The notes below the pieces were generated by a model that was not told the DNA's origin, made no database searches, and saw only the letters and a program-made list of their open reading frames with translations. From Rickettsiaceae bacterium (GTDB lineage Bacteria; Pseudomonadota; Alphaproteobacteria; Rickettsiales; Rickettsiaceae): a stretch of 49,297 nt of DNA. Position numbers and translations under genes: made by a program. Of this stretch, positions 1 through 8,492 are shown piece after piece. The stretch is from the NCBI GenBank assembly GCA_029251475.1, contig JAQXDF010000025.1, forward strand, positions 1 through 49,297. The letters run 5' to 3'. Every line of letters starts with the position of its first letter. The stretch's first letter is position 1.

Positions 1-81
1 GATGAAGAATTCTACTCTTGCTATTTTCTTTAAGTTCTGGTTATATTGCGACCAGTTGCGTTCTTTTCTGTATTTTTTCAT
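1..81 (-). CDS. IS transposase, N-terminal fragment at window edge (probable IS5 family)
   Basis: An open frame runs off the left edge from an ATG at 81-79 and gives 27 residues beginning MKKYRKERNWSQYNQNLKK and ending in VEFFI. The pattern RNW-x-x-YN followed by a short basic stretch and an F/W-I motif resembles the start of IS5-type DDE transposases. The start lies just inside a terminal repeat that ends at 135, as expected for the transposase start of a small IS. Only the beginning is visible, so I cannot tell whether the transposase is intact. Family assignment is by N-terminal pattern only. Confidence 0.65.
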   Translation of the reverse strand, partial: MKKYRKERNWSQYNQNLKKIARVEFFI

Positions 82-135
82 ACGTACTTTAATAGCGCAA
101 CTACTTATCTTTTTCAACCGCCATGCAACAACGCC
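1..135 (-). mobile_element. Left end of an insertion sequence (continues outside the window)
   Basis: Positions 96-135, read on the minus strand, form a 40-bp terminal repeat beginning GGCGTTGTTGCATGGCGG. It is followed by a short leader and the transposase start. The same approximately 80 bp recurs at 16899-16978 on the plus strand with two mismatches, inside a 115-bp MITE whose two ends are perfect inverted repeats; this fixes the outer boundary of the IS at 135. That boundary lies only 14 bp past the holC stop codon, so the insertion spared holC. The other IS end and any target duplication are outside the window. Confidence 0.75.
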
Positions 136-149
136 CTTTGAGTAGATTT

Positions 150-638
150 TTATGCTAGCGGTAAAGTTTCCCAAGACCCTTTTAGTGTTTGGCAAAATGC
201 GTTTATTTCAAATTTTCCAATGTCACTTTTTTCTAACAAAAATTTTATCTCTTTTTCCTTCATTTTTTGTGTCTCATCAAATATGAATAGAACTTTTTTG
301 ACAATTTTGGATTGAAACAAATCTTTTTTTGCGATGGATTCAAGGATCAAGCTCTGCGAAGCATTGATAAACACCAAAAATTCAGCTTGGTTGTATTTGG
401 TTAGTTCGTGCGTTATATAAACGGGCTGTCTATCAGGTTGCGGGTCCAAACATGTTGCATGCGGAATAAAATGTTTTTTAGAGTAGGTCCAGAGCACTCT
501 GTCTAAATTTTCAGAATAATCAGAGCTCATAGTAAGTACATTTGTCTTACTATTGCTATAATAGCATTTTTCAATTAATTGACAGAAAGCTTTAGGAAGC
601 TGGTTCTGAGTAGTTTGATAGCAACTAATTTTTTTCAT
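150..638 (-). CDS. holC: DNA polymerase III chi subunit
   Basis: This 162-residue protein matches the size and layout of the chi subunit of the replicative polymerase clamp loader, which links the complex to single-strand binding protein. Visible family features are LPKAFCQLIEKCY near the start, the segment NLDRVLWTYSKKHFIPH (chi proteins have a D-x-x-LWT-x-x-x-x-x-F-x-PH motif), the short insert before PVYIT, and a Rossmann-like C-terminal half with VLFIFDE. The gene is divergent from the glycosyltransferase-like gene at 748 and its 3' end abuts the IS end at 135. Identification rests on motif recognition and is fairly secure. Confidence 0.85.
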   Translation of the reverse strand: MKKISCYQTTQNQLPKAFCQLIEKCYYSNSKTNVLTMSSDYSENLDRVLWTYSKKHFIPHATCLDPQPDRQPVYITHELTKYNQAEFLVFINASQSLILESIAKKDLFQSKIVKKVLFIFDETQKMKEKEIKFLLEKSDIGKFEINAFCQTLKGSWETLPLA

Positions 639-747
639 TTGATTTTTAATTTAAAGCTTATTTTAAAACTAAATTGTTAGAGCTTGCTTAGTGGGCATCT
701 TAAAACTATGATTTCATCCATCATAATTCAATTCAAAATAACATATC

Positions 748-1611
748 ATGTTGAGATGTACATACATAATACTTATTTATAACAATATAAGCAACATATC
801 GAGTTTGGTTGGTTCGCTTAAAAATATAGAAGGCAGCCTACGAAAGGAATTTATTTTTATTGATGATGGTAGCAGTGATGGGTCATTGTCTTTGTTGAAA
901 GAATGCACAAAAGATTTGCCACGTACTACTATTATTACTCAACAAACTCAAGGTTCATCAATTAGTATCAACAAGGCTTTAAGCTTAGCTACTGGCGATT
1001 ATATACATTTTGTAGAAGGTGAAGAAGTCTTGCGCCCTGGATCAACGTCGTTGTTAATAGATCTTAGTTTAAAGTTTGATACTCAAGTAGCAATTGGATC
1101 CTTGTCTTCTCAAATTATGTCAAAAGAAGAGAGCAGTAAAAGAAAACTTATCGAACAACCAATGAAAGAAATATTATCTAATAAAAAGAGTATTGCAAGT
1201 GGGGTTGGTAAATCAGGTTCGTTGGTTCATAAAAATCTAATAGATAAAGTGAATAAATCCGATAGCAGCGTATATACCCATTATATGTCTCTTTCTTTGC
1301 GATGCGCGCAATATAGTAAGTTTATCCATACTATGACAGATGTATCATATATGCCAGAAGGCAGAAGGCACGATTGTGATAAATTCACTTCTTATAATAA
1401 TCTCAGAGCCATTTATAATTTTGCTCAAGACAATCAAGATTTGTTCGTTAATTTAACATCTGAGCTTTTATCCTATTTAGTTAGTGAAGTTAGTACGCCA
1501 AGGGACAAAATAAATTACTCAATTAAGTCTATTTTCAGTAAGTATATTAAAGGTGTGTCGCTAGATACAGTCCTTAAACTAGACAAACAAGAATTAGATA
1601 GATTATTTTAA
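748..1611 (+). CDS. Glycosyltransferase family 2-like protein
   Basis: The 287-residue product starts directly with a GT-A nucleotide-sugar binding fold: a beta strand (TYIILIYNN), then IDDGSSDGS at about residues 38-46, typical of family 2 enzymes. Where active members carry a D-x-D metal motif after a GDY-I-x-F segment, this protein has VEGEE (about 89-93), so the metal-binding residues are changed. The C-terminal half (about 110-287) shows no motif I recognise. No membrane segment is evident. There is no clear Shine-Dalgarno before the ATG. It may modify surface polysaccharide or have lost catalysis; substrate unknown. Confidence 0.65.
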   Translation: MLRCTYIILIYNNISNISSLVGSLKNIEGSLRKEFIFIDDGSSDGSLSLLKECTKDLPRTTIITQQTQGSSISINKALSLATGDYIHFVEGEEVLRPGSTSLLIDLSLKFDTQVAIGSLSSQIMSKEESSKRKLIEQPMKEILSNKKSIASGVGKSGSLVHKNLIDKVNKSDSSVYTHYMSLSLRCAQYSKFIHTMTDVSYMPEGRRHDCDKFTSYNNLRAIYNFAQDNQDLFVNLTSELLSYLVSEVSTPRDKINYSIKSIFSKYIKGVSLDTVLKLDKQELDRLF

Positions 1612-1627
1612 AAAAAGAAGGACACTA

Positions 1628-1658
1628 CCCTTGAAGTAATTTTTTTAGTGCATATATG
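1628..1658 (+). promoter_or_regulatory. Probable heat-shock (sigma-32 type) promoter of groESL
   Basis: CCCTTGAAG at 1628-1636 matches the -35 consensus of the heat-shock sigma factor RpoH. After a 14-bp spacer, CATATATG at 1651-1658 is a weaker -10 candidate. It lies about 60 bp before the groES ATG. I saw no CIRCE inverted repeat in this gap, which favours RpoH rather than HrcA control. Confidence 0.55.
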
Positions 1659-1716
1659 AAAGCGTAGATGGGTAACAACTCAATCTAAGTTTCAATCATA
1701 TATTAAAGAGGTTACT

Positions 1717-2007
1717 ATGAATTTTAGACCGTTACATGACCGAGTTGCTATTGAACCAATGGCAAGTGAAGAAAAAACTTCTGGTGGAATAATCATTCCA
1801 GATAGTGCTCAAGAAAAATCAATGCAAGGCAAAATACTAGCTGTAGGTAGTGGAATTAGAGATAATAATGGCAATGCTATCCCTATGCAAGTAGCAGTTG
1901 GTGATATTGTAATGTATGGCAAATGGGGCGGCACAGAAATAAAAGTTGATGGTCGTGACCTTGTCATCATGAAGGAAAGTGACATTATAGGTGTTTTATC
2001 TAAATAA
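1717..2007 (+). CDS. groS: Co-chaperonin GroES (Cpn10)
   Basis: The 96-residue protein is the usual GroES length. It starts [13 protein letters not shown] and includes the mobile loop with [17 protein letters not shown] (about 18-34), which docks onto GroEL, and the GKILAVGSG and [13 protein letters not shown] segments of the beta-barrel. It caps the GroEL ring during ATP-driven folding in the cytoplasm. An AAAGAGG ribosome-binding site precedes the ATG and groEL follows after 21 bp, the standard groESL operon. The heat-shock-like promoter lies immediately upstream. Confidence 0.97.
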   Translation: MNFRPLHDRVAIEPMASEEKTSGGIIIPDSAQEKSMQGKILAVGSGIRDNNGNAIPMQVAVGDIVMYGKWGGTEIKVDGRDLVIMKESDIIGVLSK

Positions 2008-2028
2008 TTTTTAAAAAGAGGAAATAAT

Positions 2029-3687
2029 ATGGCGAAACAAATAGCATACGGAAGTAAAGCCCGTGAAGAAATGATCAAAGGGATCGATATTTTAGCTAAT
2101 ACAGTAAAAGTTACTTTGGGCCCAAAAGGACGTAACGTTGCAATTGAGCAATCATTCGGAGCGCCAAGACTAACAAAAGATGGTGTAACAGAAGCGAAAG
2201 CTATAGAGCTGAGCGATGCAAACCAAAATCTAGGTGCTCAATTAGTCAAATCAGTAGCAAGCAAAACAGCTGATACTGCAGGAGATGGTACAACGACAGC
2301 AACAATATTGACTCAAGCTATTGTTAAAGAAGGTAACAAAGCGGTTGCAGCTGGTTTTAATCCAATGGATTTAAAGCGTGGCATAGATTTAGCAGTTGAA
2401 AATGTACAAGCTGCTATAAAAAAAGCTAGTAAGGCAATTAGCACGCAAGAAGAAATAGCGCAAGTTGGAACAATTTCTGCAAATGGTGACAAGCAAATTG
2501 GCGAACAAATTGCTCTTGCTATGGAAAAAGTGGGTAAAGAAGGTGTTATAACCGTTGAAGAAGCAAAGAATTTTGGTTTTGAAGTAGATGTGGTAGAAGG
2601 AATGATGTTTGATAGAGGATATCTATCGCCATATTTCGTTACAAATTCTGAAAAAATGACAGCGGAACTAGAAAATCCATATATCCTTATTTTTGAAAAA
2701 AAACTATCAAGCCTACAGCCAATGTTACCTGTACTTGAAGCAGTAGTGCAATCTTCACGTCCACTGCTAATCATTGCAGAAGATGTAGAAGGAGAAGCTT
2801 TGGCTACTTTGGTTGTAAACAAAATCAGAGGTGGTTTAAAAGTTGCGGCTGTAAAAGCTCCAGGTTTTGGCGATAGAAGAAAAGCTATGCTAGAAGATTT
2901 AGCTATACTAACAGGTAGCCAACTAGTAAGTGAAGATCTAGGAATGACTCTAGATAAAGTTGACCTATCTATGTTAGGTAGTGCAAAAAAGGTCAAAATT
3001 TCTAAAGAAGATACTGTTGTTGTTGATGGTGCTGGAAGTAAAGGTGATTTAGAAGCAAGGTGTGGACAAATTCGTCAGCAAATCGCTGAATCTACATCAG
3101 ATTATGATAAAGAAAAGCTTCAAGAAAGATTAGCTAAGCTTGTTGGTGGAGTTGCAGTATTGAAAGTGGGTGGCGCAACTGAAGTGGAAGTAAAAGAAAG
3201 AAAGGATCGTGTTGATGATGCTTTGCACGCAACTAGAGCAGCTGTTGAAGAAGGCGTTGTAGCTGGTGGTGGTTCAACATTATTTTATGCAGCTAAGGTT
3301 CTTAGTGAATTAAAAGGATCTAATGAAGATCAACAAGCTGGTATCAATATTATCAGAAGAGCTTTGCAAGCACCAATTCGTCAAATTGCTGAAAATGCAG
3401 GAGTTGATGGTGCGATTGTTGTTGGTAAATTAAACGAGTCTAAATCCAATCTATTTGGTTTTAATGCTCAGGACCTTGACTATGTTGACATGTTCAAAGC
3501 TGGGATTATTGACCCAACTAAAGTAGTGCGTACTGCTTTGCAGGATGCTGCATCTGTTGCTTCTTTGATTATAACAACAGAGGCATTAATTACAGCAGAC
3601 CCATCTGCAAAAGAGGATGCTCCAGCCGGTGGCGGAATGCCAGGTGGTATGGGGGGAATGGGTGGAATGCCAGGAATGGGATTCTAA
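2029..3687 (+). CDS. groL: Chaperonin GroEL (Cpn60)
   Basis: Full-length 552-residue chaperonin. Visible landmarks are [10 protein letters not shown] near residues 28-37, the nucleotide-binding DGTTTAT motif (about 86-92), the apical domain with the hydrophobic substrate-binding surface, [12 protein letters not shown] at about 405, and the flexible C-terminal GGM repeat tail ending in GMGF. It forms the double-ring folding chamber with GroES. It sits 21 bp after groES with a GAGG ribosome-binding site and is followed by a strong hairpin terminator. The long antisense ORF inside it is a shadow of its codon bias. Confidence 0.98.
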   Translation: MAKQIAYGSKAREEMIKGIDILANTVKVTLGPKGRNVAIEQSFGAPRLTKDGVTEAKAIELSDANQNLGAQLVKSVASKTADTAGDGTTTATILTQAIVKEGNKAVAAGFNPMDLKRGIDLAVENVQAAIKKASKAISTQEEIAQVGTISANGDKQIGEQIALAMEKVGKEGVITVEEAKNFGFEVDVVEGMMFDRGYLSPYFVTNSEKMTAELENPYILIFEKKLSSLQPMLPVLEAVVQSSRPLLIIAEDVEGEALATLVVNKIRGGLKVAAVKAPGFGDRRKAMLEDLAILTGSQLVSEDLGMTLDKVDLSMLGSAKKVKISKEDTVVVDGAGSKGDLEARCGQIRQQIAESTSDYDKEKLQERLAKLVGGVAVLKVGGATEVEVKERKDRVDDALHATRAAVEEGVVAGGGSTLFYAAKVLSELKGSNEDQQAGINIIRRALQAPIRQIAENAGVDGAIVVGKLNESKSNLFGFNAQDLDYVDMFKAGIIDPTKVVRTALQDAASVASLIITTEALITADPSAKEDAPAGGGMPGGMGGMGGMPGMGF

Positions 3688-3715
3688 ATCTATAGTCCTT
3701 TAGGTCTAGTCTTTA

Positions 3716-3761
3716 TATACCATTCCTCATAATTTAACGTGAGGGATGGTATATTTCTTTT
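3716..3761 (+). terminator. Rho-independent terminator of groESL
   Basis: Fourteen-base arms at 3716-3729 (TATACCATTCCTCA) and 3740-3753 (TGAGGGATGGTATA) pair with a single G-U wobble around a 10-base loop. TTTCTTTT follows at 3754-3761. This is 29 bp after the groEL stop. Confidence 0.85.
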
Positions 3762-3831
3762 CAAGTATAAGTGATAATTAACATAATTTTACTATCTAAT
3801 ATTGATGAATTATTGTATAAATAAATCGATT

Positions 3832-4650
3832 CTAAATTAGAAATTCCTCATTATGTTTATTTACATTACTTTCTTTTATTTGCTGCAATATTGCCTTTTG
3901 TTCGTGCTCTTGAGATTTGAATGATTCCTCTTTGGCACGTTGAAAGTCTAATAAGTCTTGTTGATTTCTACGTATAGCATCAGCGCCTTTTGGGGCTATA
4001 AGTATGCCATCGATCACTTTAATTCCTAGGTCTTGAGGTGTTGGAACATTATGCGTGGTATGATGTTTTTTTTCTAGTTGTCTTTCTAGGTTGTATAAAC
4101 AAACTGGTCCACAGGAATGGGTGTCACCTTGGAATATTGTTGTTTCTTTAGGATTAATGGATATTTCGCAATCACCGAATTTTTTTTTAAATCCTTCTTT
4201 AATGGCATTGATCTCTTCTTTATAAGAGTCATTTACTTTATCAGGCGAACCTAGAGGATCTGTAATTATTAATTCATTTTCTGTCTTGTTAAATGCTACG
4301 GCTATATAGTGAGCTGCTTTTTCAGGTGCTTCGTTGTTTGCGTACATTTGCTCTGTTTGTCCGCCAACTCTGAAGATTCCTGCTACAATATCTTTAGTAT
4401 CGTTTGGAGTTATTCCTGAAAAATACTTCTCCATCTCACCGGCGGCCGCCTTTAAATTATTTGGATCAGGGATCATGTCATAATCGCCTTGAGCATTTTC
4501 TGCCCCAATTGTGCTTCCTATGGCTATAGTTGGTACAAAGGCTTCTGCCATACCATCAATGGTACGTTTACTTAGTTGGATATTAGGTGCATTAGAGTTT
4601 AATATTTCTAGTAATGCACTTACTTTTGCTATCTCGTATTCTTCGGACAT
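3832..4650 (-). CDS. CE-clan (Ulp1-like, C48/C55-type) cysteine protease, putative secreted effector
   Basis: The 272-residue protein carries the ordered catalytic signature of clan CE enzymes: His114 in AHYIAVAF, Asp131 in LIITDPLG, Gln174 and Cys180 in FQGDTHSCGPVCLYNLE. The Gln-x5-Cys-Gly spacing equals that of Ulp1/SENP proteases (oxyanion Gln, nucleophile Cys). Clan CE members in intracellular bacteria remove ubiquitin or ubiquitin-like proteins, or act as YopJ-type acetyltransferases, after delivery into the host. There is no signal peptide or membrane segment; the N-terminal 100 residues and the charged, Gln-rich C-terminal tail (about 225-272) are unassigned. The gene stands alone between groEL and a broken ankyrin gene. 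Fold call fairly secure; biochemical activity and substrate are inference. Confidence 0.72.
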   Translation of the reverse strand: MSEEYEIAKVSALLEILNSNAPNIQLSKRTIDGMAEAFVPTIAIGSTIGAENAQGDYDMIPDPNNLKAAAGEMEKYFSGITPNDTKDIVAGIFRVGGQTEQMYANNEAPEKAAHYIAVAFNKTENELIITDPLGSPDKVNDSYKEEINAIKEGFKKKFGDCEISINPKETTIFQGDTHSCGPVCLYNLERQLEKKHHTTHNVPTPQDLGIKVIDGILIAPKGADAIRRNQQDLLDFQRAKEESFKSQEHEQKAILQQIKESNVNKHNEEFLI

Positions 4651-4790
4651 ATTTATAGCCTTGTTTTTATCGTTACATCTACTAAAACATAAAAATAACT
4701 AAACGTGAATAAAAATGCATTAAGGCCAATAAAAATTAGTATCCATATGGGTAAGTGGATCAATTAAGTCACGGAGATAGTTATAAGTAG

Positions 4791-5429
4791 CTAATCTAGT
4801 GCACCTGAATAATGCTCATAATCTCCCATAATATCAGAAATATCATCTGGATCAAAATTAAAGTCATCCAAGTTTTCATGATTTGTATCATCGTTATTAT
4901 TTACGTTGTCCTCTATGTGAGTAGATATAGTATCTGTATTATTCTCACTAAGGCTATGTTGCTCCTGAGTTAATTGAGTTGTACTTAATAATGCCAACTT
5001 TTCCTGATATTCTTCGAAGGAAGTATTTGTTTTTTTAAGCAAGATATTCCGCGCTTCCAGATAATTAGTGTGCCCTAAAGCATTATGATTTGCGTCTGGT
5101 TTTAGAAGATATAAAGCTGTGAACCCATCATTGTTTTCGATGGCTGGATCTGCCTTCTCTTTAATAAGAACTTTGATTACTTGCGGTAATCCTTTTTTTG
5201 CTGCCATCATTAGAGCGGTGTCGCCATTTGAATTTTGAGCATTTATATTGCCACCTTTCTTGATTAAAGTTTTCAACCTGTTTTCAACGTGCATATCGGC
5301 TTTACAAGAGTCAATAGCTAGCATCAGCAGCGTATTATTATCAGCTCCAACCAACACCTTAAAACCTTCTTTTACTCTTGGTAAATTTGTCCAGTTTTCA
5401 ACAGAATTTATTAAGTTCAAATTATACAC
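4791..5429 (-). CDS. Ankyrin-repeat segment, C-terminal part of the interrupted gene
   Basis: The nominal GTG start at 5429 is arbitrary: the frame is open up to the TAG at 5589-5591 and those extra 53 codons encode an acidic linker (SGEDEDYRGSSADESEY and similar) like the linkers elsewhere in the gene. The segment carries module 6 with NTLLMLAIDS and NGDTALMMAAKKG, followed by an Asn/Asp-rich C-terminal tail ending in GALD. A start site of its own is not evident. Confidence 0.6.
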   Translation of the reverse strand: MYNLNLINSVENWTNLPRVKEGFKVLVGADNNTLLMLAIDSCKADMHVENRLKTLIKKGGNINAQNSNGDTALMMAAKKGLPQVIKVLIKEKADPAIENNDGFTALYLLKPDANHNALGHTNYLEARNILLKKTNTSFEEYQEKLALLSTTQLTQEQHSLSENNTDTISTHIEDNVNNNDDTNHENLDDFNFDPDDISDIMGDYEHYSGALD

Positions 5430-5588
5430 AAGCTCTGGAGCTGGATTTGGAGCTGATGTGTGGTCATTATCCCAATCATAGTTGTCGCTCTCATCCTCTT
5501 CTTCGTTGCTTATATATTCACTTTCATCGGCGCTAGATCCTCTATAATCCTCATCTTCGCCACTAATGTAGTCTTCCTTTTCTGCATA

Positions 5589-6788
5589 CTATACTGACAA
5601 AGCTTTTTTATTGTAAGCGCTGATTTTCTTGCGCAAAATAGAGGTGGCTTGTAAATAATCAGTAAATTTATGTGATGCAGTGTTTGTTTCTTCTTTTATA
5701 AGAGATAAGGCAGCGTGACCATCATTGTTTTCTATAGTTGGATCTGCTTTTAGGCTAATAAGATGCTCTATTAAAGTTAGGTTGCCAGTTTTAGCCGCTA
5801 TTATCAAAGCAGTGTCACCATTTAAGTTTTGAGCGTTTATGTCTATGCCTTTTTTTATTAGTTGTGCTAGACGATTTTTAGGAAAGTTAGTAGTGCTATA
5901 ATGCTCAACCGCATGCATCAATAGCGTGTTTTGATTATCTCCAACTAAGATATTATAATTAGTGCTATTTGAGGTTATTGTTTTCCAGTTTTGAATCTCT
6001 TCTATTAATGACTTGTCGGAGAAATCTTCATCGCTAATATCATCTTCTGCATCATCTTGCATAGAATTATCTACTTGATCATTCTCTGAAGTGTTATTTG
6101 CAAAATCTTCATCATCACCATCGCTATTATTGTCTATATGATTACTTGAAGCTGATTTGCTTAAAGCGAATTCTTCGTCTTCGCTATCAATTTCTGAATT
6201 ACTGTCATTTCGATCTGTAACGGATTTTAGTATATCTTTAATGTTTTTTTGGTAACTGTTGCCACCTTCTGTACAGATGAGGTCTATAGCTTTCTTTTGG
6301 TCGTTATTTTCTATGTCAGGATTAGCACCAGCTTCGATTAACCTAGTAACAAGAGAGAAAAGGCCTCTTTTTGCAGATATGATTAAAGCCGTATCACCAT
6401 TATCATTTTGTGCATTTATATCAATTCCAGCGTCCAATAAATCTTTAGCTAAAGTGGATGCACTTGATTTATAAGTGTAATTTTCAACGGCATGTATTAG
6501 TAAATTATTGTTATTTTTACCGACTTTAATGTCAATATTTGCACCTTCGTGTATAAGGTTTTTTGCCCGAACTGCATGCCATTTTTGAACCTTATCTGTT
6601 AAATCATCGTTTAATTGTTGTTGTTCTTGTGTGGATAGAGATTTTTCATTTAATACATATATTTTTTTAGAGTATTTGCTAAATTTATTTTGATACTCTT
6701 CATCAGAAACATTCTTTTTCTCTAATAAGATTTTTTTTATTGATGAGTTGTAGCCAGCCGATCCACCTTCAGTTCCTATCAAATACAA
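5589..6788 (-). CDS. Ankyrin-repeat segment, middle part of the interrupted gene
   Basis: The frame is open from just after the TAA at 6810 down to the TAG at 5589. A nominal start is a TTG at 6788, seven codons after the stop, without a convincing ribosome-binding site, so independent translation is doubtful. It encodes the end of module 3, then modules 4 and 5, separated by a strongly acidic Asp/Glu/Ser linker (about residues 195-265). GDTALI motifs mark the repeats. It continues the upstream frame without shift, which is why I treat it as part of one gene. Confidence 0.6.
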   Translation of the reverse strand: MYLIGTEGGSAGYNSSIKKILLEKKNVSDEEYQNKFSKYSKKIYVLNEKSLSTQEQQQLNDDLTDKVQKWHAVRAKNLIHEGANIDIKVGKNNNNLLIHAVENYTYKSSASTLAKDLLDAGIDINAQNDNGDTALIISAKRGLFSLVTRLIEAGANPDIENNDQKKAIDLICTEGGNSYQKNIKDILKSVTDRNDSNSEIDSEDEEFALSKSASSNHIDNNSDGDDEDFANNTSENDQVDNSMQDDAEDDISDEDFSDKSLIEEIQNWKTITSNSTNYNILVGDNQNTLLMHAVEHYSTTNFPKNRLAQLIKKGIDINAQNLNGDTALIIAAKTGNLTLIEHLISLKADPTIENNDGHAALSLIKEETNTASHKFTDYLQATSILRKKISAYNKKALSV

Positions 6789-6809
6789 GGCTTCAATTCC
6801 TTCATTGTT

Positions 6810-8354
6810 TTATATATTAGGATCAGCATTTAGTTCTAAAAGTTTTTTGACTATTGTTAGCATACCTTTTTTTGCTGCTATAATTAAAGCTGTGTCACCA
6901 TTTGAGTTTTGAGCATCAATATCAATATTTGCATCAATTAACTCTTGTAGAAAAGTTGACTTGCTACGATTGATATGATAATTCTCTACGGCAATCATTA
7001 GTAATGTATTATTGTTTGGTCCAGCCTGGATAGAGATATCAGCTTTTTGTGCAATTAAATTGCGTAGATTGAGTACTTCCCAGTTTTTTGCTGCATTGAT
7101 TAACTTAAGATTAATATCTTCTAGCTCCTCTTTGTGCGAGTCTACTTCATTTATTTTAGTTTCCGAATCGGCGTTTTTTAGAGCTTTGTCTGCGGCATTG
7201 AATAAATCCTTTATTTTGGATTTAGTGCCCTGACGTGTAGTTGCTTCTGTTCCAATTAGGTCGATGGCTTTCTTTTGATCGTTATTTTCTATTGTAAAAT
7301 CAGCTCCTGCTATAAGTAATTTTTCGATTAATCTCCAATGGCCTTTTTTGGCAGCTATTATGAGGGCCGTGTCGCCACTGTCATTTTGAGAGTCCAAGGG
7401 GATATTGTATGAAGTTAATTTTTCAATTAACTGTAGTCTATAGTGCTGAGTATCTACATAATGCTCAACAGCCAGCATTAGTAATGTGTTTTTATTTGAA
7501 TCAGTTAACACTTCAATATCTGCTCCACTGTGAACCAATTGATCAATATTTTTTGCTTGCCAGTTTGTTACTGCCTTTATTAATTCATTGTTTATGTTAT
7601 TTTGTTCTAACGTGGAGAGAGGGTCCTTTGATAGCGACATGAGTTTTTTAGACACAACGTCTAACTCCTGTTGATATTCTTCAAGAGTGATGCCAGCCTT
7701 TTGTAATAAAAGTTCTTTGATTGATGCATAACTTTTCTTGCTATTAGCACTATAAAGGTTCGTAGCTTTTTGCCCAATGACATGAAGAGCTAGGAAATTA
7801 TCATTATTTACTATACTATGATCAGCGCCTCCATCTATTAATTCTTTTACTGCTTTTCCACAGCATATTTTTGCAGCTATTATTAAGGCCGTATCGCCGT
7901 TTGAGTTTTGAGTATTTATCTCAATGCCCTGATCAATTAATATCTTTATCAGAGATGATTTATGATAATCATTTTTATAAGTATCAACAGCTAACATCAG
8001 AAGCGTATCTTTGTGTTCACCAACTGTAATATTAACATTGGCGCCTTGTGTAAGAGCTATTTTTGCATTGGTTGCGTGCCAATTTTTGACCGCATCTATT
8101 AATGCACTATCAGCATCATTGAAATCTGCTGAGCTTGAAGATTTTGTATAACTAGATTTTTTCTTTGAGTTTGAGCTGGTTTTGTCCATCAGCTTTTCTA
8201 CGAGCTCACGAAACTTATCAACTGGCGTGATTTTGGTTACTTTGTTTAATTTTTTAAGTATCTTGGCCTTGGGCACAAACTCTTCTTCGTTGTCAGAGGA
8301 GGTTAGTCCTTCATAGTCGCTCTCATCTAGGTCATCCATTCTTCTTTTTGCCAC
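6810..8354 (-). CDS. Ankyrin-repeat protein, N-terminal segment of the interrupted gene
   Basis: This is the part most likely translated, 514 residues if the GTG at 8354 is used, or 509 from ATG 8339. A basic and acidic head (about 1-90) with a Ser/Lys-rich stretch is followed by modules 1, 2 and most of 3. Each holds ankyrin repeats with the GDTALIIAAK signature at about residues 163, 335 and 485. It ends in NADPNI at the TAA, in the middle of an ankyrin repeat, so the last repeat is incomplete. Ankyrin arrays mediate protein-protein contacts and are frequent type IV effectors in Rickettsiales; an effector role here is inference. Confidence 0.7.
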   Translation of the reverse strand: MAKRRMDDLDESDYEGLTSSDNEEEFVPKAKILKKLNKVTKITPVDKFRELVEKLMDKTSSNSKKKSSYTKSSSSADFNDADSALIDAVKNWHATNAKIALTQGANVNITVGEHKDTLLMLAVDTYKNDYHKSSLIKILIDQGIEINTQNSNGDTALIIAAKICCGKAVKELIDGGADHSIVNNDNFLALHVIGQKATNLYSANSKKSYASIKELLLQKAGITLEEYQQELDVVSKKLMSLSKDPLSTLEQNNINNELIKAVTNWQAKNIDQLVHSGADIEVLTDSNKNTLLMLAVEHYVDTQHYRLQLIEKLTSYNIPLDSQNDSGDTALIIAAKKGHWRLIEKLLIAGADFTIENNDQKKAIDLIGTEATTRQGTKSKIKDLFNAADKALKNADSETKINEVDSHKEELEDINLKLINAAKNWEVLNLRNLIAQKADISIQAGPNNNTLLMIAVENYHINRSKSTFLQELIDANIDIDAQNSNGDTALIIAAKKGMLTIVKKLLELNADPNI

Positions 8355-8492
8355 AATGCCCTAAGCCTTAATGTAAATTAACTATATAGACCTAATAGTA
8401 AAGAAAAAATAATAAAATGTCAATAATTAATTAAGGGCATGGCGATATCACACTAATTAGGGTGTGCTGAATAAGATCAGTCAATAACTTGT

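Larger units (their letters stand above)
4791..8354 (-). pseudogene. Very long ankyrin-repeat gene interrupted by two in-frame stop codons
   Basis: One reading frame runs from 8354 (GTG; an ATG lies at 8339) to a stop at 4791-4793, almost 1,190 codons, with internal stops only at 6810-6812 (TAA) and 5589-5591 (TAG). No frameshift is present. The frame encodes six related modules of about 150-190 residues, each with NW-x-x motifs, NTLLM-x-AVE-Y, INAQNSNGDTALIIAAKKG, and AD-x-x-IENND, then a variable linker. The TAA falls exactly where the other copies have the Glu codon of IENN, implying GAA to TAA. The TAG lies in an acidic linker. The acidic, low-complexity N-terminus and linkers have no recognised domain. 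Either recent nonsense decay or stop readthrough would explain it; fragments are listed separately. Confidence 0.8.

Noticed and set aside
2313-2996. 227-codon antisense ORF inside groEL
   Set aside because: It mirrors the groEL codon pattern, has no ribosome-binding site and its Ser/Ile-rich product resembles no protein; groEL itself is fully conserved.
8440-8475. CACAC/GTGTG hairpin between gpsA and the ankyrin gene
   Set aside because: Stem of five pairs and no T-run in either direction; too weak to call.
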